The position numbers were made by a program, and so were the translations under genes. Below, piece by piece: positions 39,477-48,745 of a stretch of 64,000 nt of DNA. The stretch is taken from the NCBI RefSeq assembly GCF_002025705.1, contig NZ_CP018846.1, positions 1,603,501-1,667,500 on the forward strand, written 5' to 3'. Under the pieces are notes generated by a model. That model worked only from the letters and a program-made list of their open reading frames with translations, was not told the origin of the DNA and did no database searches. This stretch comes from Pseudomonas putida (GTDB lineage: Bacteria > Pseudomonadota > Gammaproteobacteria > Pseudomonadales > Pseudomonadaceae). Position 1 is the first letter of the stretch, and each line of letters starts with the position of its first letter.

Positions 39477-41033
39477 TCAGTAGCTCAGTTGTGCCTGCTT
39501 GACCAGGTCCTCATAGAGGCGCGCGTAGGGTTCCACCGCCTGGCACCAGTTGAACGGCTGGGTCATCGACAGGCAACGCATGGCATTGAGCAGGTCCTTC
39601 TTGCGATAGATATAGAAGGCACGGCTCAGCGCTTCGCGGTAGCTCTCGACGGTCGACTCATCGAACAGGAAGCCAGTGACGCCGTTCTCGATGGTGTCGG
39701 CCAGGCCACCGGTATTGCGCGCCACCGGCAGCGAGCCAAAGCGCTGGGCGTACATCTGGCTCAGGCCGCAGGGCTCGTAGCGCGAGGGCATCAGCAGGAA
39801 GTCGCTGCCAGCGAACATGCGCCGGGCGTCGGTTTCGTTGAAGCCGATGCGTACCCCGATCCGCCCCGGGTGACGCAACGCCAGCTCGCGCATGGCCTGT
39901 TCTTCTTCCGGCTCGCCGCGGCCGATGATCGCGATCTGCCCGCCTTGTTCGACGATGTAGTCGGCAACGCCCAGGGTCAGGTCCAGGCCTTTCTGATAGA
40001 CCAGCCGCGAGACCACGGCGAACAGTGGCCCTTCGGACGGTTCCAGTTCGAACAGTTTGCGCACTTCGGCGGTATTGCGTGCCTTGCCGTCCCAGTCGTT
40101 GATGCTGAAGTTGTGCTGCAGGTGTTTGTCGGTGGCCGAGTCCCAGCTCTCGTCGATGCCGTTGGGGATGCCGCCGAGCAGACCCTGCTGGGCCTTGCTG
40201 GCAAGGAAGCCATCAAGCCCGCAGCCGAATTCCGGGGTGGTGATTTCCTGGGCGTAGGTGGCGCTGACGGTGGTGATATGGCTGGAGTAGGCAAGGCCTG
40301 CCTTGAGGAATGACAGTTTGCCGTAGAACTCCATGCCTTCCTGTTGCATGGCATGCTCGGGGATCGCCAACTCGGGGCTGCAGCCACGGCTGTAGACGCC
40401 CTGATACGCCAGGTTGTGGATGGTGAACAGGGTCGGCGTGTTCAGCCCGCGCCAGTGCATGTAGGCCGGTGCCAGGCCTGCGGGCCAGTCGTGGGCGTGC
40501 ACCACTTCGGGCTGCCAGTGGATTTTGCCTTCGCCGGCAGCGATCTCGGCTGCGGCCAGGCCCAGGCGGGCGAAACGAATGTGGTTGTCCGGCCAGTCGC
40601 GACCGTTGTTGGCACCATAGGGAGTGCCGTCGCGCTGGTACAGCTCCGGGCAGATCAGTACATAGATGACCAGGCCGTCGGCCATGTCCATGCGGCCGAT
40701 CTTGCACGGTGGCAGGGCGGCATGGCCGCCGAGCTCACCGACGATATGAATGGGGTTGTCGCTTTCCATGACCTGGCGGTAGCCGGGGATCAGCACCCGT
40801 ACGTCGTGCAGGTGCGCCAAGGCGCGTGGCAGTGCTGCCGAAACGTCACCCAGGCCACCGGTCTTGACCAGGTCGGCAATCTCGGATGTGACGAACAGGA
40901 TCTTGCGCTTGTTCGGGTTGTGCTGGCGCTGGGCGCCGGGTGCCGTGCCTGTCTTGGCGAAGTCCGGGGTGAGCGGTTCGCGGTTGTCCGGTTTGAATGA
41001 ATCTACGTGAGGCTCGACAGCGGCACTGATCAT
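39477..41033 (-). CDS. glgA: Glycogen synthase (GT5) with N-terminal extension
   Basis: A 518-residue GT5 glycosyltransferase. The donor-binding KTGGLGD motif (Lys57) is displaced by an extension of about 42 polar residues compared with the usual start near residue 10. Also visible: HAHDWPAGLAPAYMHWRG, FTIHNLAYQG, and the C-terminal PSRYEPCGLSQMYAQRFGSLPV, then TGGLADTIENG. ATG 41033 follows GGAGAG. It heads the minus-strand operon. The window has no glgC (ADP-glucose pyrophosphorylase) beside it, so its sugar donor must come from elsewhere, or it may make maltose 1-phosphate-type products as some GT4/GT5 relatives do; the latter is speculation. Confidence 0.93.
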   Translation of the reverse strand: MISAAVEPHVDSFKPDNREPLTPDFAKTGTAPGAQRQHNPNKRKILFVTSEIADLVKTGGLGDVSAALPRALAHLHDVRVLIPGYRQVMESDNPIHIVGELGGHAALPPCKIGRMDMADGLVIYVLICPELYQRDGTPYGANNGRDWPDNHIRFARLGLAAAEIAAGEGKIHWQPEVVHAHDWPAGLAPAYMHWRGLNTPTLFTIHNLAYQGVYSRGCSPELAIPEHAMQQEGMEFYGKLSFLKAGLAYSSHITTVSATYAQEITTPEFGCGLDGFLASKAQQGLLGGIPNGIDESWDSATDKHLQHNFSINDWDGKARNTAEVRKLFELEPSEGPLFAVVSRLVYQKGLDLTLGVADYIVEQGGQIAIIGRGEPEEEQAMRELALRHPGRIGVRIGFNETDARRMFAGSDFLLMPSRYEPCGLSQMYAQRFGSLPVARNTGGLADTIENGVTGFLFDESTVESYREALSRAFYIYRKKDLLNAMRCLSMTQPFNWCQAVEPYARLYEDLVKQAQLSY

Positions 41034-41564
41034 ACTTCTCTCCGTCCCTATGTGTTGGCCGGGTGCTGGCACCCGTTGCTATATCTCGTGCTGGTTCTCT
41101 CTGGTTCTTTATTTGCGTAAAGCTATCCATGCCCCGAAGTCGTGCGCACAGGCACAACGCGATCAGCATTCCGGCCGAAGGCGATTGGACTGGTTGGGGT
41201 AGGCGGCCGTGCGAAGGAAGTCCTTTTGCGTCTGGCCTACTTACTTGCTGACCCGCCACCATTTCCAAAAGTTCGACTTTTTTACGTCGCTCTTCCTCTG
41301 AGCAAATGGCGGGCCGAAACCTGAGTGTAGGAGAGCCGGCGATAAAAAGGTGACCCACTGGTCACTTTCGTTATGACCCGAGATAGACGCAAACGTTGGC
41401 GTGTGTGACCGGATGTGAACTGCTACGAGAAGTGAGTGTTCGAGGGTGGGGCAAGGCTGATTTACGCGTGCGCCATCGGGTGGCTGGATAGTGTGCAGCG
41501 CACCATGATGGTGCGAAGATTCAGCAGTGTGGGAGCGCGAAGCTCCCACCGAGGGAGGGATGAA
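41034..41564. other. Non-coding gap upstream of glgA with several palindromes
   Basis: No convincing gene in 531 bases. It should hold the glgA operon promoter. Notable symmetries: GTGACC-4-GGTCAC (41350-41365), CGCACCAT-1-ATGGTGCG (41499-41515) and the hairpin GTGGGAGC-5-GCTCCCAC (41529-41549), the last probably terminating the small gene at 41565-41732. Short open frames here are antisense or lack ribosome binding sites. Confidence 0.5.
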
Positions 41565-41732
41565 TCAGAGGCTGACGTTTTTACCGTCGCTACGTGCCTG
41601 TTCCAGCAACATGTGCAACTGGGCGACCTGTTGGCGCAGCTGGTCACGTTCGTCCTTCAACTTGCGCAGCTCATCGCGGCGCACGGAGACATAGAGGGTC
41701 TGGGTTGGAGTAGCAGGCATCAAGGTACCCAT
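41565..41732 (-). CDS. Small coiled-coil protein
   Basis: A 55-residue protein starting MGTLMPATPTQTLYVSVRRD and continuing with a helix of heptad pattern (ELRKLKDERDQLRQQVAQLH) to SDGKNVSL. The helix (about residues 20-45) should form a coiled coil, possibly a dimer. ATG 41732 has GAGGTG at the right distance; the frame is open upstream to 41843 without support. A hairpin lies just after the stop. Such small proteins are annotated in pseudomonads as hypothetical or as putative regulators; I know no function. It is divergent from gnd, 204 bases away. Confidence 0.65.
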   Translation of the reverse strand: MGTLMPATPTQTLYVSVRRDELRKLKDERDQLRQQVAQLHMLLEQARSDGKNVSL

Positions 41733-41936
41733 GAGCACACCTCGCGGTTTTGGCTGGTGACAGTTAAAGCGTAGACGCTTCACGCGGCGCGCATTCTGAA
41801 TTCTTTCGCCGCCCATGGGAACTTTTTTGTTTAACGTTGTCACGCCGTTCGTCGCTGAACCCTCGTGCGTCGTGCTGGACTAATCTGAAAAGTTGAACTG
41901 TGTTTGTCATCCATTTCGAAAGGGGAGCATCGGCTC

Positions 41937-42917
41937 ATGCAATTGGGAATCGTCGGGCTGGGCCGCATGGGCGGCAATATCGCAAGGCGCCTGATGCGCG
42001 CCGGCCACCAAACCGTGGTGCACGACCGTAACCGTGATGCCGTCGATACCTTGCATCGCGAGGGCGCCCTGGGCGCCCATGACCTCGGCGCGCTGGTGCA
42101 GAAGCTCAAGGCGCCGCGCGCCGTGTGGGTGATGCTGCCGGCCGGCGAGCCAACCGAGCAGACCATCGCCCAACTGGCCGAGCTGCTGGAGCCGGGCGAT
42201 GCGATCATCGACGGCGGCAATACCTTCTACAAGGACGACATGCGCCGCGCCGCCGAACTGGCCAGGCGCGGGCTGCATTACCTGGATGTCGGCACCTCTG
42301 GTGGCGTTTGGGGCCTGGACCGTGGCTACTGCATGATGATCGGCGGCGAGAAGGATGTGTTCGAGCGCCTGGAGCCTCTGTTCAAGGCACTGGCGCCAGG
42401 CGTTGGCGAGATTCCGCGCACCCATGGCCGCAGCGGTGAGCACCAGCGTGCCGAGCACGGCTACATCCATGCTGGCCCGCCCGGCGCCGGGCACTACGTG
42501 AAGATGGTGCACAACGGCATCGAATACGGCCTGATGCAGGCCTATGCCGAAGGTTTCGACCTGCTGCGCAGCAAAGGTGGCAACGAGCTGCCGGAAGACC
42601 AGCGCTTCGACCTTAACGTCGCCGAGATCGCCGAAGTGTGGCGCCGCGGCAGCGTGGTCACCTCGTGGCTACTCGACCTCACCGCCGATGCGCTGGTGGC
42701 CGACCCGCAGCTGGCGCAGTTCAGTGGCTCGGTGTCCGACAGTGGCGAAGGCCGCTGGACCATCGATGCCGCCGTCGAGCAGGCAGTGCCGGTTCCGGTG
42801 CTGTCCAGCGCGCTGTTCGCCCGCTTCCGCTCGCGTCAGCAGCAGGGCACCTACGGCGACAAGATCCTTTCGGCCATGCGCCTGGGCTTTGGTGGCCACG
42901 TCGAGAAAAAAGACTGA
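41937..42917 (+). CDS. gnd: 6-Phosphogluconate dehydrogenase (decarboxylating), short form
   Basis: A 326-residue enzyme, the short GndA-like form (classical forms are about 470 residues). Rossmann motif [20 protein letters not shown] (residues 4-23); the acidic/arginine pattern after strand 2 ([10 protein letters not shown]) contains Arg rather than a clear NADP set, and short forms are often NAD-preferring. Substrate-binding [20 protein letters not shown] and the catalytic lysine in [10 protein letters not shown] (Lys189) are present. It makes ribulose 5-phosphate and CO2. The stop and the zwf start overlap (TGATG), so the two act as a pair. GGGGAG precedes ATG 41937. Confidence 0.93.
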   Translation: MQLGIVGLGRMGGNIARRLMRAGHQTVVHDRNRDAVDTLHREGALGAHDLGALVQKLKAPRAVWVMLPAGEPTEQTIAQLAELLEPGDAIIDGGNTFYKDDMRRAAELARRGLHYLDVGTSGGVWGLDRGYCMMIGGEKDVFERLEPLFKALAPGVGEIPRTHGRSGEHQRAEHGYIHAGPPGAGHYVKMVHNGIEYGLMQAYAEGFDLLRSKGGNELPEDQRFDLNVAEIAEVWRRGSVVTSWLLDLTADALVADPQLAQFSGSVSDSGEGRWTIDAAVEQAVPVPVLSSALFARFRSRQQQGTYGDKILSAMRLGFGGHVEKKD

Positions 42918-44422
42918 TGAGCAAACAGACCATTCCTGCTGCTCCGCCCTGCACGCTGTTCCTGTTTGGCGCCAACGGTGACCTGGTCAAGCGCCTGCTG
43001 ATGCCGGCGCTTTACAACCTCAGCCGCGACGGCTTGCTGGACCGCAACCTGCGCATTGTCGGCGTCGACCACAACCCGGCCACGGCCGATGAATTCGCCG
43101 GGCGCCTGCATGCCTTCATGCAGGAGCGCGACAAGGGCGGCGAGGGCGCAGCCAAGTGCCTGGACGAAAAGCTCTGGTCGCGTCTGGCCAAGCGCCTGGA
43201 CTACCAGACCGGCGACTTCCTCGACCCTGCCACTTACGCGGCGCTGGCCAAGCGTATCGACAAAACCAGCCACGGTAACGCCATCTTCTACCTGGCCACC
43301 TCACCACGCTTCTTCCCGGAAGTGGCCCAGCGCCTGGGTGCGGCCGGGCTGCTCGACGAGTCGGCCGGTGGCTTCCGGCGCGTGGTGGTAGAGAAGCCCT
43401 TCGGCACCGACCTGGCCAGTGCCGAGGCGCTCAACGCCTGCCTGCTGAAGGTGATGAGCGAGCGGCAGATCTACCGCATCGACCACTACCTGGGTAAGGA
43501 GACGGTGCAGAACATTCTGGTCAGCCGCTTCTCCAACGGCCTGTTCGAGTCGTTCTGGAACAACCACTACATCGACCATGTGCAGATCACTGCCGCCGAG
43601 ACGGTCGGTGTGGAAACCCGTGGTGCGTTCTACGACAACACCGGCGCGCTGCGCGACATGGTGCCCAACCACCTGTTCCAGCTGCTGGCGATGGTCGCCA
43701 TGGAGCCGCCGGCAGCGTTCGGGGCCGACGCCGTGCGGGGCGAGAAGGCCAAGGTGATCGGTGCCATCCGCCCCTGGTCGGCGAAAATGGCCCTGAAGAA
43801 CTCCGTGCGAGGCCAGTACACGGCCGGCCATCAGGGCCGCAAGCGCCTGCCGGGGTATCGCCAGGAAAACAACGTCGCAGCCGACAGCCAGACCGAAACC
43901 TATGTGGCGCTCAAGGTGATGATCGACAACTGGCGCTGGGCCGGGGTGCCGTTCTACCTGCGCACCGGCAAGCGCATGAGCGTGCGCGACACCGAGATCG
44001 CCATCTGCTTCAAGCCGGCGCCGTACGCGCAGTTTCGCGAATCGGAGCTGGAGCGGCCCAAGCCCAACTACCTGAAGATCCAGATCCAGCCAAACGAAGG
44101 CATGTGGTTCGACCTGCAGGCCAAGCGGCCGGGGCCGGAGCTGGTGATGGAGAACGTTGAGCTGGGCTTTGCCTACAAGGACTTCTTCAAGATGACCCCG
44201 GCCACCGGCTACGAAACGCTGATCTATGACTGCCTGACCGGCGACCAGACCCTGTTCCAGCGGGCCGACAACATCGAGAACGGCTGGCGCGCGGTGCAGC
44301 CGTTTCTCGATGCCTGGGCCCAGGTGGGCGAGGTGCATGAATACCCGGCAGGCGAGGATGGCCCCGAGGCTGGCAATGAATTGCTGACGCGGGACAAGCG
44401 AGAGTGGCACAAGCTGGGGTGA
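42917..44422 (+). CDS. zwf: Glucose-6-phosphate dehydrogenase
   Basis: A 501-residue enzyme of normal length. The start ATG 42917 shares its A with the gnd stop and gives the canonical N-terminus, FLFGANGDLVKRLLMPALYN (GxxGDL dinucleotide motif, residues about 15-34). The active-site motif RIDHYLGKE is at about residues 187-195 with the catalytic His inside it. C-terminal half includes GVPFYLRTGKRM. It feeds glucose 6-phosphate into 6-phosphogluconate for the pentose phosphate and Entner-Doudoroff routes; pseudomonads carry several zwf paralogues, and this is the one paired with gnd. A hairpin follows. Confidence 0.95.
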   Translation: MSKQTIPAAPPCTLFLFGANGDLVKRLLMPALYNLSRDGLLDRNLRIVGVDHNPATADEFAGRLHAFMQERDKGGEGAAKCLDEKLWSRLAKRLDYQTGDFLDPATYAALAKRIDKTSHGNAIFYLATSPRFFPEVAQRLGAAGLLDESAGGFRRVVVEKPFGTDLASAEALNACLLKVMSERQIYRIDHYLGKETVQNILVSRFSNGLFESFWNNHYIDHVQITAAETVGVETRGAFYDNTGALRDMVPNHLFQLLAMVAMEPPAAFGADAVRGEKAKVIGAIRPWSAKMALKNSVRGQYTAGHQGRKRLPGYRQENNVAADSQTETYVALKVMIDNWRWAGVPFYLRTGKRMSVRDTEIAICFKPAPYAQFRESELERPKPNYLKIQIQPNEGMWFDLQAKRPGPELVMENVELGFAYKDFFKMTPATGYETLIYDCLTGDQTLFQRADNIENGWRAVQPFLDAWAQVGEVHEYPAGEDGPEAGNELLTRDKREWHKLG

Positions 44423-44431
44423 CAGTTCTTT

Positions 44432-44473
44432 GTTGCCTGCTCGAACCGCCGCGAAGAGGCCCGAGCAGGCAAC
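44432..44473 (+). terminator. Hairpin between zwf and the GH15 gene
   Basis: GTTGCCTGCTCG and CGAGCAGGCAAC, a perfect 12-bp stem enclosing AACCGCCGCGAAGAGGCC. Begins 10 bases after the zwf stop. The inner TCGAACCGCCGCGAA segment is the same as in three other hairpins of the window. It is followed by A residues, not T, so it may only attenuate. Confidence 0.6.
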
Positions 44474-44491
44474 CTCAAAAAAGGAGGTGCA

Positions 44492-46288
44492 ATGCCCGCC
44501 CATATCGAAGACTACGCCCTGCTCGGCAACTGCCGCAGCGCCGCCCTGGTCAGCCGTGACGGCTCGATCGACTGGCTGTGCCTGCCGCGTTTCGACGCCC
44601 CGGCCGTGTTCGCCGCACTGCTGGGCAACGAAGAGAACGGCCGCTGGCGCCTGGCCCCCAGCGACCCTGTCGAGCACACCAGCCGCCAGTACCTGGGCGA
44701 CACGCTGGTGCTGGAAACCACCTGGGTCACCGCCAGCGGCCGCGCTCGCGTCCTCGACTTCATGCCACTGGACGAGGTCAATTCGGTGGTGCGCATCGTC
44801 GAGGGCCTGTCCGGCGAAACCAACTTCGAAATGGACCTGGTGCTGCGCTTCGACTACGGCCGCAGCGTGCCCTGGGTAGAGAAAATCGACCCGCTGACGC
44901 TCAGTGCGGTGGCCGGTCCCGATCGTGTGATCCTGCGTAGCAGCGTGGTGCCCCACGGCCTCGACCACCACACCGTCGCCCGCTTTCGCGTGGGTGCCGG
45001 TGAGCGCCAGATCTTCAGCCTGCGCCATCAGCCCTCGCACTTGCCGGTGCAGCCCGACTGCGACATCGACCAGGCGCTGCAACACACCCTCACGCACTGG
45101 CAGGCGTTCGCCGACCGTTGCCCTGAGGTCGGTCCCTACACCGGCCTGGTGCGCCGCTCGCTGCTCACCCTCAAGGCCATGACCTACGCACCTACGGGTG
45201 GCATCGTTGCGGCGGTCACTACCTCGCTGCCCGAACGCATTGGCCACGAACGCAACTGGGACTACCGCTTCTGCTGGCTGCGCGACGCCACCATGACCTT
45301 GCTGGCGTTCATGAACCTCGGCTACTTCGATGAAGCCCAGGCCTGGCGTGAATGGCTGTTGCGCTCGGTGGCCGGCAACCCCGAACAGATGCAGATCATG
45401 TACGGCCTGGCCGGCGAGCGTGACCTGCAGGAATACACCTTGCCGTGGCTGGCCGGCTACGAACATTCGCAGCCGGTGCGGGTCGGCAATGCGGCTGCCG
45501 AACAAGTGCAGCTGGACATATACGGCGAACTGGCCGACGCCATGAGCCAGGCGATCAAGGGCGGCCTGCCGCGCCACCCGCGAAGTGCGGCGATCTCCCG
45601 GTTGATCCTGCCCTACGTCGAGCGTATCTGGCGCGAGCCTGACGAAGGGCTTTGGGAAGTGCGCGGGGGCCGTCAGCATTTCGTCCATTCCAAGGTCATG
45701 GCCTGGGTTGCCTTCGACCGCGCGGCGGGGCTGGCTGACACCACAGAGGAAGGCCGCGAGCATGGCCGCCACTATCGGCAGGTGGCCGACGAGATTCATC
45801 GGGAGGTCTGCGCGCGCGGGCTCGATGCCAGCGGCCAGCACTTCGTCCAGGCCTATGGCTCGGCCGAGATGGACGCCAGCCTGTTGCAGATCGCCCTGAC
45901 CGGCTTCCTGCCGGCCGAGGACCCGCGCTTTCAGCGCACCTTGGTACAGATCGAGCAACGCCTGCTGAAGAACGGCCTGCTGCTGCGCTATGACAGCGAC
46001 AGCTGCAGCGACGGGCTGACGCCTGGGGAGGGCACGTTCCTGGTGTGCTCGTTCTGGCTGGCTGATGTGTATGTGCTGCTGGGGCGCGAGGCCGAGGCGC
46101 AGGCGCTGTACCAGCAGCTCACCGGCCTGTGCAATGACGTCGGCCTGCTGGCCGAGCAGTACGACCCTGCCGGCAAGCGCATGCTCGGCAATTTCCCCCA
46201 GGCGTTCAGCCATATCGGCATCATCAATACCGCGCTGAACCTGCACCGGGCACAGTGCCCGGTGCGCGACAGGGCAAGATGTGGGTGA
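44492..46288 (+). CDS. GH15-family glycosidase (glucoamylase/trehalase-like)
   Basis: A 598-residue cytosolic GH15 protein. The N-terminal domain starts IEDYALLGNCRSAALVSRDG with SIDWLCLPRFDAPAVF, the standard opening of bacterial GH15 proteins. The (alpha/alpha)6 barrel shows RNWDYRFCWLRDATMTLLAF and later EVRGGRQHFVHSKVMAWVAF; the final part has LTPGEGTFLVCSFWLADVYV where the second catalytic glutamate sits. Family enzymes release glucose from alpha-glucans, dextrans or trehalose. The strong AGGAGG site and position after gnd-zwf fit a role in feeding glucose from stored glucan into this route; substrate is inference. Confidence 0.88.
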   Translation: MPAHIEDYALLGNCRSAALVSRDGSIDWLCLPRFDAPAVFAALLGNEENGRWRLAPSDPVEHTSRQYLGDTLVLETTWVTASGRARVLDFMPLDEVNSVVRIVEGLSGETNFEMDLVLRFDYGRSVPWVEKIDPLTLSAVAGPDRVILRSSVVPHGLDHHTVARFRVGAGERQIFSLRHQPSHLPVQPDCDIDQALQHTLTHWQAFADRCPEVGPYTGLVRRSLLTLKAMTYAPTGGIVAAVTTSLPERIGHERNWDYRFCWLRDATMTLLAFMNLGYFDEAQAWREWLLRSVAGNPEQMQIMYGLAGERDLQEYTLPWLAGYEHSQPVRVGNAAAEQVQLDIYGELADAMSQAIKGGLPRHPRSAAISRLILPYVERIWREPDEGLWEVRGGRQHFVHSKVMAWVAFDRAAGLADTTEEGREHGRHYRQVADEIHREVCARGLDASGQHFVQAYGSAEMDASLLQIALTGFLPAEDPRFQRTLVQIEQRLLKNGLLLRYDSDSCSDGLTPGEGTFLVCSFWLADVYVLLGREAEAQALYQQLTGLCNDVGLLAEQYDPAGKRMLGNFPQAFSHIGIINTALNLHRAQCPVRDRARCG

Positions 46289-46343
46289 GTGTCTAACCAG
46301 CGACGGAGTAGACTTAGCCAACCCCATTCGGCAAGGAGCACGC

Positions 46344-46700
46344 ATGAGCGTTCGTGGCCATGATCGGCAGATCGACAATATCGAGTTCAACGTCAGCGAC
46401 ATCGCACGGAGCAAGGCTTTCTACGGCAGCGTGTTCGGCTGGCGCTTCACCGACTACGGGCCGACCTACACCGAGTTCAGCGATGGTCGCTTGACCGGCG
46501 GCTTCACCACCGGCGAAGCGGTACGGCCGGGTGGGCCATTGGTCATCCTGTATGCCGGCGACCTGGAGGGCACGCAACAGCGGCTCGAAGCGGCCGGGGC
46601 AACAATCAGCCGGGCGACTTTTGCCTTCCCGGGTGGCCGGCGCTTCCATTTCATCGACCCGGACGGGTATGAGCTGGCTGTATGGACGGCCCAAGCCTGA
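46344..46700 (+). CDS. VOC-family (glyoxalase/bleomycin-resistance fold) protein
   Basis: A 118-residue single-domain VOC protein. The first beta-alpha-beta unit reads QIDNIEFNVSDIARSKAFYG, then SVFGWRF; the second holds GGPLVILYAGDLEGTQQRLE and ends FHFIDPDGYELAVWTA, where the glutamate is a usual metal ligand. Members include lyases, dioxygenases and resistance proteins; this short type has no assigned substrate. ATG 46344 has AAGGAG. The stop overlaps the TetR start (TGATG), so the pair is co-translated and probably functionally linked. Confidence 0.85.
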   Translation: MSVRGHDRQIDNIEFNVSDIARSKAFYGSVFGWRFTDYGPTYTEFSDGRLTGGFTTGEAVRPGGPLVILYAGDLEGTQQRLEAAGATISRATFAFPGGRRFHFIDPDGYELAVWTAQA

Positions 46701-47320
46701 TGGCCAACCACAAGATCGAAATCCGCCGTCGCAATATCGAGAAGATCCTGGTCGCCGCTGAAAAGGTGTTTGCCGAAAAGGGCTATGGCGCAACGTCCAT
46801 GGGGGACATCGCCGAACAGGCCGAGCTGCCGCGTTCCAACCTGCATTATTACTTCAGCACCAAGGACGAGCTGTTCCGCGCCGTGTTGCAGGACCTGCTG
46901 GATGTGTGGAAGCAGGACGCGCTGTGCTTCGAGAACTTCGACGACCCGCGGGTGGTGTTGACCAGCTACATCCGCGCCAAGATGGGCCACTCACGTTCAC
47001 GGCCGCTGGGCTCGAAGATCTGGGCCGAGGAAATGCTGCATGGGGCGCCGGTGCTGGGCGTGAACCTGGCCGAGAGCCTGGTGCCCTGGGCAAAGCTCAA
47101 GGAAGACAAGATCCGCCGCTGGGTGGCGGAGGGGCGCATTCTGCCGGTGGAGCCTTCGGCACTGCTTTACATGATCTGGGCGTCGACACAGCACTATGCC
47201 GACTTTGGCTACCAGGTGGCGTTGCTGAACGAAGGGCAGCCACTGTCCGACAGGGCGTTCGAGAGCGCCGTGCAGACAGTGACCAGTGTGATCCTGCGCG
47301 GGATCGGGCTGGAGCCATGA
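46700..47320 (+). CDS. TetR-family regulator, RutR/YcdC-like C-terminal domain
   Basis: A 206-residue repressor. The helix-turn-helix is at residues about 10-55 (RRNIEKILVAAEKVFAEKGY, then GATSMGDIAEQAELPRSNLH and YYFSTKDELF). The ligand-binding part (WKQDALCFENFDDPRVVLTS; SRSRPLGSKIWAEEMLHGAP) is of the RutR type; E. coli RutR senses uracil and controls pyrimidine degradation. The reductive pyrimidine genes begin 150 bases downstream, so this is the best candidate for their regulator. It is co-translated with the VOC gene. A start 18 bases upstream (46682) is possible. Confidence 0.85.
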   Translation: MANHKIEIRRRNIEKILVAAEKVFAEKGYGATSMGDIAEQAELPRSNLHYYFSTKDELFRAVLQDLLDVWKQDALCFENFDDPRVVLTSYIRAKMGHSRSRPLGSKIWAEEMLHGAPVLGVNLAESLVPWAKLKEDKIRRWVAEGRILPVEPSALLYMIWASTQHYADFGYQVALLNEGQPLSDRAFESAVQTVTSVILRGIGLEP

Positions 47321-47326
47321 CGCGGT

Positions 47327-47450
47327 CTTTGTGGGAGCGGCCTTGTGTCGCGAAAGGGCTGCGCAGCGGCCCCGGGATTTCAGCCTCGCAGCAGAGATTG
47401 CCGGGGCCGCTGCGCGGCCCTTTCGCGACACAAGGCCGCTCCCACAAGGC
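47327..47450. repeat. REP/BIME pair (family A)
   Basis: Inverted units GGGAGCGGCCTTGTGTCGCG... and ...CGCGACACAAGGCCGCTCCC with spacer TTTCAGCCTCGCAGCAGAGATT, nearly identical to the spacer at 30206-30329. Lies between convergent TetR and preA genes. Confidence 0.9.
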
Positions 47451-47470
47451 GGGCCAGGCCGTAATCTGCT

Positions 47471-48745
47471 TCAGCTGGCCTCGCGGTAGGGGTTGCGAGG
47501 GTCCTGGGTCCAGTTCAGGTAAGGCTTGCCGGTATCCTGCGCGACCATCTCGATGCAGTTCTCCACCGGGCAGGTGATCTGGCACAGGTTGCAGCCCACG
47601 CATTCGTCCTCGATCACGCTGTAGGCATGCGTCCCGTCAGCTTTCAGCGTGCTGGCAATCGCCTGGTGCGAGGTGTCTTCGCAGGCAATATGGCAACGCC
47701 CGCAACCAATGCACGCATCCTGGTCGATATGCGCCACCGACTTGTAGTTGATGTCCAGGTACTTCCAGTCGGTCGTGTGCCCCACCGCCTGCCCGCGGAA
47801 CGCCTCGAGGTTGCGGTGCCCGTGCTGGTCCATCCAGCGCGCCAGGCCATCCTTCATGTCCTCGACGATGCGGAAGCCATGCAACATCGCCGCCGTGCAT
47901 ACCTGCACCGCACCGCTGCCCAGGGCGATGAACTCGGCGGCATCGCGCCAGTTGCCGATACCGCCAATGCCGCAGATCGGCAGCCCGCGGGTTTCCGGGT
48001 CGCGGGCGATTTCGGCGACCATGTTCAAGGCAATCGGCTTGACTGCCGAGCCGCAGTAACCGCCGTGGGTACTCTGATCGCCGACGATGGGGTGGGCAAC
48101 CATGCGGTCCAGGTCGACGCTGGTGATCGAGTTGATGGTGTTGATCAGCGACACCGCATCCGCGCCGCCGCGATGGGCCGCACGGGCCGACTGGCGGATG
48201 TCGGTGATGTTCGGTGTGAGCTTGACGATCACCGGCAGCGAGCAATGCATCTTGCACCAGCGGGTGACCATCTCCACGTATTCCGGCACCTGGCCGACCG
48301 CCGCGCCCATGCCGCGCTCGGGCATGCCGTGCGGGCAGCCGAAGTTCAGCTCGATGCCATCGGCGCCGGTGGCTTCCACCAGCGGCAGGATGAACTTCCA
48401 CGACTCCTCCACGCACGGCACCATCAGCGACACGATCAGTGCGCGGTCGGGCCAGTCCTTCTTCACCTGGGTGATTTCCCGCAGGTTGATCTCCAGCGAA
48501 CGGTCAGTGATCAGCTCGATGTTGTTGATGCCCTGCACCTGGCGGTTGGGGCCAAAGTGCGCCGAGTAACGTGAAGACACGTTGACTGCTGCCGGGTCTT
48601 CGCCCAGGGTCTTCCAGACCACACCGCCCCAGCCGGCCTCGAAGGCGCGGACCACGTTGTAGGCCTTGTCGGTCGGTGGCGCAGAGGCCAGCCAGAAGGG
48701 GTTGGGTGCCTTGATGCCGGCAAATTCGATGGACAGGTCGGCCAT
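47471..48745 (-). CDS. preA: NAD-dependent dihydropyrimidine dehydrogenase, catalytic subunit
   Basis: A 424-residue flavo-iron-sulfur subunit. The FMN barrel (residues 1-310) starts LSIEFAGIKAPNPFWLASAP and includes IELNFGCPHGMPERGMGAAV, with the catalytic-cysteine loop position in this segment (GCPHGMPER), and VKLTPNITDIRQSARAAHRG. Two C-terminal 4Fe-4S motifs are visible: CIGCGRCHIACEDTSHQ and CVGCNLCQITCPVENC. It reduces uracil and thymine to the dihydro forms, first step of reductive degradation. Its start abuts the preT stop. E. coli PreA is its counterpart. Confidence 0.95.
   Translation of the reverse strand: MADLSIEFAGIKAPNPFWLASAPPTDKAYNVVRAFEAGWGGVVWKTLGEDPAAVNVSSRYSAHFGPNRQVQGINNIELITDRSLEINLREITQVKKDWPDRALIVSLMVPCVEESWKFILPLVEATGADGIELNFGCPHGMPERGMGAAVGQVPEYVEMVTRWCKMHCSLPVIVKLTPNITDIRQSARAAHRGGADAVSLINTINSITSVDLDRMVAHPIVGDQSTHGGYCGSAVKPIALNMVAEIARDPETRGLPICGIGGIGNWRDAAEFIALGSGAVQVCTAAMLHGFRIVEDMKDGLARWMDQHGHRNLEAFRGQAVGHTTDWKYLDINYKSVAHIDQDACIGCGRCHIACEDTSHQAIASTLKADGTHAYSVIEDECVGCNLCQITCPVENCIEMVAQDTGKPYLNWTQDPRNPYREAS

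Noticed and set aside
43301..46414. 1037-codon minus-strand open frame across zwf and GH15
   Set aside because: Shadow frame; the plus-strand genes have all catalytic motifs and ribosome binding sites.
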